This document shows positions 8,406 to 17,172 of a stretch of 64,000 bases of DNA, one piece after another. The translations under genes were made by a program, and so were the position numbers. The DNA is taken from contig CAYNOT010000001.1 of the NCBI GenBank assembly GCA_964398945.1, positions 186,001-250,000 of the forward strand. Reading direction: 5' to 3'. Each line of letters opens with the position of its first letter. The stretch's first letter is position 1. This DNA is from JBGTGG01 sp964398945. Lineage in GTDB: Bacteria > Bacteroidota > Bacteroidia > Cytophagales > Cyclobacteriaceae. The notes beneath the pieces are model-generated. The model had not been told where the DNA came from. It worked only from the letters and a program-made list of their open reading frames with translations, and made no database searches.

Positions 8406-11400
8406 TCAACGATTGTTGTCTAAAGTGTCCCCTTTTATTTCCGCTTCCTTTTTCAAATTTGCCTTTTCGATTTCCGCTAGCTTAACCTTTGCTTGATCCT
8501 TAATCGATTGAAGTGGGAAATGCGGTAATAGTGATTCCAATGTTGCCTTAGCCTGAAAGACATCCCCCTGCGCAAGAAAACTATCTGCAAGCAATAAAAA
8601 GCCTTTCCCAACCCAAATTTCATAGGATGAAAAATCACTACTTAAACTAATTACTGTTTCATAACATTGGCTGTACTCTTTCGACAGATAAAAAATCTCC
8701 GCCAGTAAATACTTGGCCTCTGCCCCGTATTCATCGCGCGCAGCATTTAATGTATTTAGAAACTCATCTTTGGCGGTTTCGTAATCACCCTTTGCCATAG
8801 CCGCTTTTCCCAAATAAAGGGAAGCTTTGTTTTGTGCCCCGGCATTTACATTTCCTTTTTCCAAAATCACATTGGCATAGGTGGTCACCGAATCGTAGGT
8901 ACCCAACATATAATAGGAGTCCATTAATCCGGACCAGGCATTGAACAATTCCTTTTTGCTATCCGCAAGTTTCTCCAAACGATAAAAACTGCTTACTGCA
9001 TTTGCAAAATTACCTTGTGCATACTCTATTTCTGCAATGCGTGCCACAGCTTTTGGGATTTGTGTAAAACTCATATTGGCACTTAAGGCTTTGTAAACAG
9101 GCAATGCTTGTGTAAAATCCTTCAGGCGATAATACGATTCCGCAATGAAATAATCACATTCCACTATCCGTCCGCTATTGGGATAACCCACTTTGAAATT
9201 ATTGAAACTTCCAATCGCTTTTTGATACTGCTGACTATAGAACAGGTTCTTGGCGGTTTCAAACTCCACTCCTTCCAACCCCTTGTTCTCAGGATTGGTA
9301 GCTTTGAATGCTGCTAAATGTTTATTGAATTCATCCGAACGGTCCACCAAAGCCAGTGCCTCTTGCAGCGGGAGCAAAGCATCTTGCGCAACCGGATGCG
9401 TTGGGTATTGTTTTAACACCGCTTCATAATCACGAACAGTTTCGTTATAGTTTTTCAAATTGTAATTCGATGCCGCCCTGCGCATATAGGCATACGGAAT
9501 AAACCGGGAACTTGGTACTTCCCTGATTAGCTGACTCAATCCCTGTACGGCCATTTCATAATTTCCTTGCTCAATATCAAACTGGGCACGCTGATAAATT
9601 GCTTCGCCTTTATATGGTGATCTTGGATAGTTGTTGATAAGGGCATTAAATTGGTTTTTGGATTCCGTGTACTTCCGGAGAATGCCACTAATTACACCAC
9701 TCTGAAATAAAATGTAATCATTGTCTGGGGAGCCAATGTTCCGCGCCTGGTCATAATACTTCAATGCCTCTTCATAATTCTTACTAACATAGTAGCAATC
9801 GGCAAGTCGGATAAGTGCATCTGTATAATTGGAGTTGGAGCGGTTTGTTTTGTTGGTGAAATCCTTAAAGTTGAACAATGCCCGATCAAATTGTTCCAGA
9901 TTGTAATAAGCATATCCAAGACCGTACCGCGCTTGAATCAGTATATCCGGTTCCACATTCGTTCCCAATTCAATTACGTTGGAATAATGCATGGCTGCTT
10001 CGCTGTACTTTTTTCCCAGTGAATACGCTTCACCAATCCAAAAATTGGAGAGCCCGGTATATTTTGGATCGCCCGGTTTTTCAAGTGACTTTTCAAAAGC
10101 AGCAACAGCTTCAGCGTACTCTTCTTTATTAAAGAGCTCGGCCCCTTTTAAATACGTTGCTTTCTGATAAGCCCTGTCCATGGTAACATTCCTGCTCGGC
10201 AGGGCTTCGATGTATTCAATCGCCTTATTGTAGTTATTGCCATTGATATACGCTTGTGCCAATAGTTCCTTTATCTGCACCTGATACTGTGAATTCGGAT
10301 AGTTTTTTAGATACATTTCAAAAGCGGATATGGCCAAATCCGGTTTGCCCATATCATACGCTACCTTGGCAAACTGAAAAGCGCTCTCCTCTCTCAACTT
10401 GGCATCAGATGGGGATTTACCCGCATACTCAAATGCATTTAGCGCGTACGGCTTATCCCCCTTCTTTAAATACATAATCCCCAAATAATAAGAGGCATAA
10501 TATCCAACCGTATCTTTTGTAGCAGCCGACTTACTCAAATATTCGATTGCTTTGTCGGTTTGACCAAGTTCGTAATGCACATACCCTGCGCGGTAAAGAA
10601 GCGCAGCATCTGCACGGTCTTTGTTTTCATCCAAGAATACCTGATAAGCATCTTTTGCTTTTGCATAGTCTTTCTTAAAGAAATAGGCATCCGCGATCAG
10701 CATCGATATCTCTTGTTTATTATTGACACCGGGTTTCTTGACCGCCTGATCCCCATAAGCAATCAATTCATCAAACTTGCTTTGGCGGTAATAGATATTG
10801 GCAATGAGGTAGGGAACAATATTCCCATACGATTCAGAACGTTCCGCTTGTTTTAAGTCTTCCAACGCTTCATCGTATTTCCCTTCACCATAGGCAATAA
10901 AACCTGAGTAATAATTGGCAGCGGGTGCATACGGGCTTTTTTGTTTCTTTACAAAATTAAATTGCTCACGCGCTTCCTCCAGCTTTCTTAAATTGAATAA
11001 ACTATATCCCCATTTAAAATGCCCCTGGTTTTGGTTGTCAGTAGTGAGGGCGGGAAAATCCACTTTCTTGAAATATTGAATGGCTTTGGTATAACTCTTC
11101 TCATTATAAAAGAAAGAAGCTAAATCATAATAGGCGGTTGCGGCCCTGGGGCTGGCGGGGTTGTTATCAATAAAATCGTCTATTAGTTTTTCACCATCCG
11201 GATGTTGGAGGTTCAGGGCACAAAATGCAACATAATACTCCGCTTCCACCCTGCGTGCATCATCTTTGGGGGCTTCTTCTAAAAACCGGGAAAACATTTC
11301 CCGGGCAGCCACATAGTTGGAGTGGTCCACCAATTCATTGCCTTTCGCAAAAAGTGTTTCGGTCTTTGTTCGTGTTAATTGATTTTGAGCTTGTGCTCCA

Positions 11401-11447
11401 AGCGATAGGATAAGGAATATAAAAATCAGCGCCTTGTTTGGGGTCAT
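8406..11447 (-). CDS. Large tetratricopeptide-repeat periplasmic/outer-membrane-associated protein (1013 aa)
   Basis: A signal peptide (MTPNKALIFIFLILSLGAQAQ) is followed by tandem TPR units over nearly the whole chain (for example YDEALEDLKQAERSE, KAIEYLSKSAATKDTVGYY, EALKYYDQARNIGS, QFDRALFNFKDF). The chain ends in a charged tail (EKANLKKEAEIKGDTLDNN). TPR arrays are protein-docking solenoids; this one is exported. It is first in the minus-strand unit TPR - barrel - SPOR - ExbB - ExbD - TonB - FolC - TrmB, and a candidate promoter lies about 105 bp upstream. A role like CpoB/YbgF in Tol-Pal coordination is possible, but the protein is far larger. Confidence 0.85.
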   Translation of the reverse strand: MTPNKALIFIFLILSLGAQAQNQLTRTKTETLFAKGNELVDHSNYVAAREMFSRFLEEAPKDDARRVEAEYYVAFCALNLQHPDGEKLIDDFIDNNPASPRAATAYYDLASFFYNEKSYTKAIQYFKKVDFPALTTDNQNQGHFKWGYSLFNLRKLEEAREQFNFVKKQKSPYAPAANYYSGFIAYGEGKYDEALEDLKQAERSESYGNIVPYLIANIYYRQSKFDELIAYGDQAVKKPGVNNKQEISMLIADAYFFKKDYAKAKDAYQVFLDENKDRADAALLYRAGYVHYELGQTDKAIEYLSKSAATKDTVGYYASYYLGIMYLKKGDKPYALNAFEYAGKSPSDAKLREESAFQFAKVAYDMGKPDLAISAFEMYLKNYPNSQYQVQIKELLAQAYINGNNYNKAIEYIEALPSRNVTMDRAYQKATYLKGAELFNKEEYAEAVAAFEKSLEKPGDPKYTGLSNFWIGEAYSLGKKYSEAAMHYSNVIELGTNVEPDILIQARYGLGYAYYNLEQFDRALFNFKDFTNKTNRSNSNYTDALIRLADCYYVSKNYEEALKYYDQARNIGSPDNDYILFQSGVISGILRKYTESKNQFNALINNYPRSPYKGEAIYQRAQFDIEQGNYEMAVQGLSQLIREVPSSRFIPYAYMRRAASNYNLKNYNETVRDYEAVLKQYPTHPVAQDALLPLQEALALVDRSDEFNKHLAAFKATNPENKGLEGVEFETAKNLFYSQQYQKAIGSFNNFKVGYPNSGRIVECDYFIAESYYRLKDFTQALPVYKALSANMSFTQIPKAVARIAEIEYAQGNFANAVSSFYRLEKLADSKKELFNAWSGLMDSYYMLGTYDSVTTYANVILEKGNVNAGAQNKASLYLGKAAMAKGDYETAKDEFLNTLNAARDEYGAEAKYLLAEIFYLSKEYSQCYETVISLSSDFSSYEIWVGKGFLLLADSFLAQGDVFQAKATLESLLPHFPLQSIKDQAKVKLAEIEKANLKKEAEIKGDTLDNNR

Positions 11448-11551
11448 CGGCTGTCTGGGGTTTTAATGTAAACTACTAAGCGTAAAAAATATTGCAAAAA
11501 AGAATCCAAAAAATTCAAGTCGAAAAAATAGCCCCGGCCTTTATTGCAGAC

Positions 11552-11559
11552 CAAAGTTA
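11552..11559 (-). promoter_or_regulatory. Candidate -7 promoter element (TAACTTTG) for the TPR/Exb operon
   Basis: The minus strand reads TAACTTTG in the 139-bp gap between holA and the TPR gene, matching the Bacteroidota TAnnTTTG consensus. It would give a 5' leader of about 100 nt. No exact -33 TTG was located. Confidence 0.4.
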
Positions 11560-11586
11560 TAAAAAAGTAAACGGAATATTCTAGTG

Positions 11587-12609
11587 TTAATGTATCAACT
11601 TGAAAACAAGCTCGCGAAGAATTGCACCATCATTGGCAGAACCTGTGTTCACACCTTTCAATTTTAAATCTGTATGTACGATAGACTGAATACCCTCTTC
11701 CAGCTTTTGTGTGTTGAAAAGCCTCAAAGCTTGACTGTAATCACGTGCCATATACGGGCTCATTTTCAGGCTACTAGCAATTCCTTTATCACTCTTGTCG
11801 GTAAGTTGGGATGCTGCCAAAAGTTTGCTGAAAAATGAATACAAAAAAGCTACTGCAGGTATGACCGGGTTCTTCTTTGGATTGCTTTCGTAGTAATTGA
11901 CAATTTTATTGGCTGTTAAGAAATCTCGTTTAATAATACTTTTTTGGAGTTCAAATACATTGTACTCCTTACTTATCCCAACATGGCTCATCACCCGGTC
12001 AACCGAAATCGGCTCTCCTTTCGGATTGCTGATGATCAACTTATCAAATTCATTGGTTAACCGATGCAGGTCATTGCCCACAAATTCACACAATGCTAAA
12101 ACCGCTTTATCGTCAATCGCTACTTCCGCTTCTTTGGCATACGCTGTTACAAAATCCGGAAGCTGATTATCATAAAACTTCTTGGCGGTAATCGTAGTAG
12201 CCAGCTTTTCTATTTTCTTTCCGAGTTCCCTTCTCTTGTCGAGGGTTTTGTGTTTGTGTGCAAAAACCAACACCGTAGAAGGAACGGGGCTTTCCAGGTA
12301 CGACAACAACAATTTTGCCCCGGCTTCTTTGTTGAGATCAGGAATATCCTGTGCTTCTTTAATGATCACCACCTGGCGCTCCGCCATCATCGGAAACCTT
12401 CGGGCATTGGTAAGGATGGTGGCCATGGGTGTATCTTTTCCGTACAACACCACTTGGTTGAACCCTTTCTCTGCATCGGCCAGCACATGCTCTTCAATAT
12501 AGTTGGAAACCAAGTCAATGAAATAGGGCTCCTCCCCTTGCAAAAAGTAAACGGGTTTTACTTTGCCCGCTTTTATTTCCTTTATTATCGAACTTGCATC
12601 TGCAGCCAT
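11587..12609 (-). CDS. holA: DNA polymerase III subunit delta
   Basis: 340 aa, the normal size. Delta opens the beta clamp inside the clamp-loader complex. The N-terminal AAA+-like domain shows VKPVYFLQGEEPYFIDLVSNYI and the run FNQVVLYGKD; LTNEFDKLIISN lies in the middle and the C-terminal helical domain ends in LRELVFKLIH. Bacterial delta lacks a functional P-loop, and none is seen. It lies 3 bp after the rhomboid gene stop, so the two are probably co-transcribed. Confidence 0.92.
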   Translation of the reverse strand: MAADASSIIKEIKAGKVKPVYFLQGEEPYFIDLVSNYIEEHVLADAEKGFNQVVLYGKDTPMATILTNARRFPMMAERQVVIIKEAQDIPDLNKEAGAKLLLSYLESPVPSTVLVFAHKHKTLDKRRELGKKIEKLATTITAKKFYDNQLPDFVTAYAKEAEVAIDDKAVLALCEFVGNDLHRLTNEFDKLIISNPKGEPISVDRVMSHVGISKEYNVFELQKSIIKRDFLTANKIVNYYESNPKKNPVIPAVAFLYSFFSKLLAASQLTDKSDKGIASSLKMSPYMARDYSQALRLFNTQKLEEGIQSIVHTDLKLKGVNTGSANDGAILRELVFKLIH

Positions 12610-12612
12610 ACC

Positions 12613-13176
12613 TTATTTTATTTTCTTGGATTTACCCAGGTGCAATGCGGTAATAAACCCCACCAATGCGCCTGCTAAATGTGACTCCCACGAAACGCGT
12701 GGATCGTTTGGAAGGATACCAAAGAAAACACCTCCATAAAGTGCCAAGATACAAATGGAAATTATCAGCGACCGAAAATCGCGTTTAAAAAATCCAAAGA
12801 AAATTAAAAAGGTTGCCAACGAATACACAATTCCACTCGCGCCAATGTGATTGGATTCCGGGCGGGCAAAACACCACACTAAAGTGTTGGTCCAGAAATA
12901 TGCCCTAAAGAAAATAACGGATCCGATTTTATCGTAAAAGAAAACAATTACCGATCCCAGGAAAAGCAACGGGATGGTATTGGAAATTAGATGGGAAAGG
13001 CTTCCGTGAATTAATGGTGAAGTAAAGATACCGATCGTGCCAACTAAAGTCCTGGGCACGATGCCAAAAGGACTAATGTGCCAGCCGTAAACATATTCCA
13101 ATGTAAACACCAGCCACATGAGGAAAACGATACGAAACGGTGTAGCTGAACTACTGATCCAGCCTCTATTCGCCAT
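12613..13176 (-). CDS. Rhomboid-family intramembrane serine protease
   Basis: 187 aa, close to the minimal six-helix rhomboid core. The nucleophile motif GASG (HIGASGIVYSLATF) and the catalytic His in the last helix (WESHLAGALVGF) are both present, so the Ser-His dyad is intact. The L1-loop region (YGWHISPFG) and SHLISNTIPLLFLGS (helix 2 with His and Asn for the oxyanion hole) are also recognisable. It sits directly upstream of holA with a 3-bp gap. Substrates are unknown. Confidence 0.92.
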   Translation of the reverse strand: MANRGWISSSATPFRIVFLMWLVFTLEYVYGWHISPFGIVPRTLVGTIGIFTSPLIHGSLSHLISNTIPLLFLGSVIVFFYDKIGSVIFFRAYFWTNTLVWCFARPESNHIGASGIVYSLATFLIFFGFFKRDFRSLIISICILALYGGVFFGILPNDPRVSWESHLAGALVGFITALHLGKSKKIK

Positions 13177-13242
13177 TCAAAAGTATAATCTTGATCATGG
13201 TGCTAAATACGTAAATTATTAGCACATGGTAGCGTGAAGTAA

Positions 13243-13728
13243 TTAATTCGGATTGGTCAACATCGGAAGTTCCATCCATTTAGCTTCCTCTTCCCCTATG
13301 GAACTTGTCAGCCCAAACAAACCACCGGACGACTTCGCCACTTTGGTCGCTATCTTTAATAGCATCCCATAAAATTCAGTTGCAAATTCGCTGCTTACTT
13401 TGCTCCACACTGCATTGATTTTCGAAAGTTCATCCACCAATAATGGAGTGCGTTGCGTAGTCTCGTAAGGATAGGATTGAATGTATATTTTAAGTTTATC
13501 TTCAAAGTCTTCCGACAATTCTTTAAAGTAATTCTTTAAGATAGATTTTGATTTGCTTTCCTTTTCTGCGATGGCAATTGCTTGCTTCACTTCTTTATTG
13601 TCGATTGTTCCATCAGCACCCGCGATCAGGATGCTTACGAGTATTGGAGCCTTTTGCATTAATTCCACTTCCTGCTCATTCAATTGGTTGAACTCGGGGA
13701 TTACGTATGCGGATTGATAACTAAACAT
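13243..13728 (-). CDS. TerB-like protein (161 aa)
   Basis: The segment APILVSILIAGADGTIDNKEVKQAI (about residues 28-52) is the acidic first helix-loop of TerB-like domains, which often have ADG.I...E and are thought to bind metal ions. The rest is helical (KSKSILKNYFKELSEDFEDKL) and ends with a Gly/Ser-rich turn. There are no tellurite-resistance partners nearby, so it is a stand-alone housekeeping TerB-like protein of unknown role. It is the first gene of a minus-strand stretch and diverges from the sigma-54 regulator. Confidence 0.6.
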   Translation of the reverse strand: MFSYQSAYVIPEFNQLNEQEVELMQKAPILVSILIAGADGTIDNKEVKQAIAIAEKESKSKSILKNYFKELSEDFEDKLKIYIQSYPYETTQRTPLLVDELSKINAVWSKVSSEFATEFYGMLLKIATKVAKSSGGLFGLTSSIGEEEAKWMELPMLTNPN

Positions 13729-13887
13729 ATCTTAAATATTAAAGCCTACTATTAATTTTCCAACGCAACAAAGTTGATAAGGTTTCCGCAATGCTACTTA
13801 GCAATCCCGCCACCTCTATCACAGTTGTAACTTTTTGGTCAGATTTTAATAAAAAGCTTTATTTTTAGCTAAAATGTATATGAACTG

Positions 13888-15249
13888 ATGTACGAAAAAG
13901 ACCCCGTCAAAATATTTGTCGTTGAAGACGACCCGGCCTATTCCAAGTTTTTAAAGTATGTGCTGGAATTAAATCCCGATTACGAAGTTTCTTATTACAC
14001 CACCGGCAAAGAGTGTGTAGACAACCTTCATAAGAACCCCTCCCTAATTACCCTTGATTACTCATTGCCTGACATGCCGGGTGAGCAGGTGCTGGAACAA
14101 ATACGTGCCCATGACCCCAATATCAACGTAATCATTGTTTCCGCCCAGGAAAAGATAGGAACCGCTGTTGAGTTATTAAAAGCAGGTGCCTACGATTACA
14201 TCAGCAAGGATCATGAAACGAAAGAAGGCCTTCTAAATTCGATCAAGAACGCCCGTAACAAATCTTCCATGATCAAAGAAATCGATCATTTGAAAAAGGA
14301 GATTTCCGAAAAGTATGAATTTGAAAAGAGCATTATTGGAACCAGTGCCGCTATCAAGCAAGTTTTTGCGCTTCTTGAAAAAGCCGTAAAAACCAATATT
14401 TCAGTTTCTATTTCAGGTGAAACAGGTACCGGTAAAGAACTGGTTGCCAAAGCAATACATTATAACTCCAAACGAAAGAACAAACCTTTTGTCGCGGTGA
14501 ATATTGCGGCCGTCCCCGAGACGTTGATTGAAAGCGAGTTGTTTGGACACGAGAAGGGGGCCTTTACGGGCGCCATTACGCGCAGGGTTGGAAAGTTTGA
14601 AGAAGCCGAAGGCGGGACCATCTTCCTGGATGAAATCGGGGAAATGAATATCAACATGCAGGCGAAATTGCTGCGTGTATTACAAGAGCGTGAAATCACC
14701 AGGATTGGAGGAAACCAGGTTGTGAAAGTAGATGTACGCATTGTGTCCGCAACCCATAAAGATCTCGCTGAAGAAGTAAAAAAAGGAAACTTCAGGGAGG
14801 ATTTATATTATCGATTGTTAGGCCTGCCGATCCACCTCCCTGCCCTTCGCGACCGTGGCAACGATGTCATACTGATTGCAAAATACTACCTCGATCAATT
14901 TTCGAATGAAAATGGAATGGCCAGGTTTAAACTTGCCCAGGATGCCCAGGAAAAACTTTTGGAATATCCCTTCCACGGAAATATCCGGGAATTAAAATCC
15001 ATTATTGAATTGGCCGCGGTAATGGCTGAGGGGCCGGAAATAAACGCCCGCGATATCAGCTTCAACAGTACCACACGGATTGAATCCTTTCTTCACATCG
15101 AAATGAGCATGCAGGATTACATGTACCGGATCATTCGCCACTTTTTGAATAGGTATGAAAACAATGTATTGGAAGTTTCCCGCGTACTCGGAATCGGCAA
15201 ATCTTCACTCTATCGGTATTTAAAGGAGATGGATGCGCTGGGGATTTAA
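13888..15249 (+). CDS. Sigma-54-dependent response regulator (NtrC family)
   Basis: 453 aa in the order receiver (1-120, phospho-acceptor Asp57 in ITLDYSLPD; acidic pair in VVEDDP), AAA+ sigma-54 activation domain (about 140-375; Walker A GETGTGKE near 176-183, GAFTGA loop near 224-229, Walker B GGTIFLDEIGEM) and a Fis-type helix-turn-helix (about 425-448, VSRVLGIGKSSLYRYLKEM). All elements needed to activate RNA polymerase-sigma54 are intact. The kinase gene starts 9 bp after it, so they form a two-component pair. I found no convincing -24/-12 promoter in the window, so the target genes are not shown. Confidence 0.95.
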   Translation: MYEKDPVKIFVVEDDPAYSKFLKYVLELNPDYEVSYYTTGKECVDNLHKNPSLITLDYSLPDMPGEQVLEQIRAHDPNINVIIVSAQEKIGTAVELLKAGAYDYISKDHETKEGLLNSIKNARNKSSMIKEIDHLKKEISEKYEFEKSIIGTSAAIKQVFALLEKAVKTNISVSISGETGTGKELVAKAIHYNSKRKNKPFVAVNIAAVPETLIESELFGHEKGAFTGAITRRVGKFEEAEGGTIFLDEIGEMNINMQAKLLRVLQEREITRIGGNQVVKVDVRIVSATHKDLAEEVKKGNFREDLYYRLLGLPIHLPALRDRGNDVILIAKYYLDQFSNENGMARFKLAQDAQEKLLEYPFHGNIRELKSIIELAAVMAEGPEINARDISFNSTTRIESFLHIEMSMQDYMYRIIRHFLNRYENNVLEVSRVLGIGKSSLYRYLKEMDALGI

Positions 15250-15258
15250 GGGGTACAC

Positions 15259-17172
15259 ATGAGGGATTTAGAACACTATACCAAGAAGGGGCACTTCTAC
15301 GAAGCGGTGGTGGAAGATGGTTCGGATATCATTTTTATTGTTGATTACTCCGGAAAAATCTATTACCACAATGCATCGGTTCGCGAAACGCTAGGCTATC
15401 GATCCAATAGCCTGATCAATAAAAATTTCTTTGATTATATCCTTCCTGAAACCTTAAAAGCCCTGCGTGCCAGTTTTGCCAAAAGCCAAAAACGAGCGTA
15501 CACCGAAAAGGTGGAATTTCAATTTCTGTGCAAAGATGGATCATACCGCTTTCTTGAATTCAATGCAATCAACTTAAAGTTTAAGGATAACATCAATGGG
15601 TTTATCCTCGACTGTCGTGATATCACACAACGAAAACGTGATGCAGAAGAACTCCTTCGGTTGCAAAAGGCCAAAGAACAATTCCTCGCCAACATCAGCC
15701 ACGAAATCAGGACACCGATCAACGGGATAGCCGGAATGGCCAGCTTGCTCCGCCAAAAACCCAGTCCTGAAGAACTGGAAATTTACCTGAATGCTATCCG
15801 CCATTCAGCAGAAAACCTGAAAGTCATTATCAACGACATCCTTGATCTTGCTTCCATTGAATCGGGCAAACTTCGATTCGAAAAAATTGCTTTCAATATC
15901 AAGGATTTGCTCCCTTCCCTACTCAGCACGTTCGCCTACCAGGCGCAGGAAAAGAAAATAAACCTACAGCATATTATTGATGGGAAACTCAATAAAATTT
16001 TGATTGGTGATCCTGTCCGCCTGAATCAAATACTAATTAACCTGGTCAGCAATGCGGTAAAATTCACGCAACATGGTGCCATCAATGTGAACTGTGACAT
16101 TGTAAATGAAAAGGCCGGCCAATGTTGGGTCCGGATAGAAGTCAGTGATACTGGTGCTGGAATCCCACCGGAAAAATTAATGACCATTTTTGAAAGCTTT
16201 AGCCAGGCAGATGAAAGCGTGACGAGAAAATATGGTGGAACAGGTCTTGGCTTGACAATCGTAAAACAATTGGTTGAACTTCAGAATGGTATCATTGAAG
16301 TGAAGAGTGAAGAGCATGTTGGTTCAACCTTCACCGTGATCATTCCTTACCTTATTGGCAAGCCAAAGGAGATTGCCAAAATGGAAGCCAAGACGAAAAA
16401 AGATATCAAGAATATAAAAGTTGGAAACTTAAGCGTGTTGCTGGTAGAAGACAACGACATTAACAGGCTTTACGCCAAAAGTATCCTCAAACTCTGGAAG
16501 TGCCATACCGAAACCGCGGAAAACGGTCTGGTCGCTATTGAAAAAGTGAAAGGCACATTGTTCGATGTAATCCTTATGGATATTCAAATGCCGGTAATGG
16601 ATGGTTATGAGGCTACGCATGCAATCCGTCACATGGAGCCACCCTATTGTGATATCCCTATTGTTGCACTTACAGCAAACGCCACAAAAGCGGATGTTGA
16701 GAAATGCCTGTCCATCGGAATGAGCGATTATCTTCCGAAACCCTTTACCCCCGAAGATTTGTACAGCAAACTTTTCGATGACCTGAAGATACGGCCAACC
16801 AAACGCGGGAGCAAAGAGGAAGAAGTTGTAAAGAAAATAAGTTACGATCTTAACTACTTGCGCGAAGTGTCCGGAAACAACAAAGAGTTCATCCAGGAAA
16901 TGGTACAGACATTTGTTACCACCATTCCAAAAGTTTTGGACGAAATGCAGGAGTCAATGAAAGCAAAGGATTGGGATAAGGTTTCCGGCCTTGCCCATCA
17001 AATAAAACCTTCCCTTACGTTAATGGGATTGTCGGAATTGAAAAACAATGTTGTTTTAATCGAGCAACAATGCAAAGCCAAAACCAAGCTTAGTGAAATC
17101 CCCGATATGGTATTTGACTTTTCCTACCATTGTGAAAATGCCATTGCCGAGTTAAAAAAAGAACTTGTCTAG
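15259..17172 (+). CDS. PAS-hybrid histidine kinase with receiver and HPt domains
   Basis: 637 aa with no membrane segment, so cytoplasmic. Order: PAS (about 13-125), HisKA with phospho-acceptor His148 in LANISHEIRTPINGI, HATPase (N box LINLVSNAVKFT; G boxes DTGAGIPPEK and GGTGLGLTIVKQL), receiver with Asp441 in LMDIQMPVMDG, and a C-terminal HPt domain with His580 (GLAHQIKPSL). This is a full His-Asp-His relay that could pass phosphate to the receiver of the sigma-54 regulator encoded 9 bp upstream. Its TAG stop overlaps the stop of the convergent giant surface-protein gene through the shared bases CTAG. Confidence 0.94.
   Translation: MRDLEHYTKKGHFYEAVVEDGSDIIFIVDYSGKIYYHNASVRETLGYRSNSLINKNFFDYILPETLKALRASFAKSQKRAYTEKVEFQFLCKDGSYRFLEFNAINLKFKDNINGFILDCRDITQRKRDAEELLRLQKAKEQFLANISHEIRTPINGIAGMASLLRQKPSPEELEIYLNAIRHSAENLKVIINDILDLASIESGKLRFEKIAFNIKDLLPSLLSTFAYQAQEKKINLQHIIDGKLNKILIGDPVRLNQILINLVSNAVKFTQHGAINVNCDIVNEKAGQCWVRIEVSDTGAGIPPEKLMTIFESFSQADESVTRKYGGTGLGLTIVKQLVELQNGIIEVKSEEHVGSTFTVIIPYLIGKPKEIAKMEAKTKKDIKNIKVGNLSVLLVEDNDINRLYAKSILKLWKCHTETAENGLVAIEKVKGTLFDVILMDIQMPVMDGYEATHAIRHMEPPYCDIPIVALTANATKADVEKCLSIGMSDYLPKPFTPEDLYSKLFDDLKIRPTKRGSKEEEVVKKISYDLNYLREVSGNNKEFIQEMVQTFVTTIPKVLDEMQESMKAKDWDKVSGLAHQIKPSLTLMGLSELKNNVVLIEQQCKAKTKLSEIPDMVFDFSYHCENAIAELKKELV

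Noticed and set aside
11528..11545. GC-rich palindrome after holA as a terminator
   Set aside because: The arms (GGCC / GGGGC) do not pair well enough to form a stable stem, although a T run follows.
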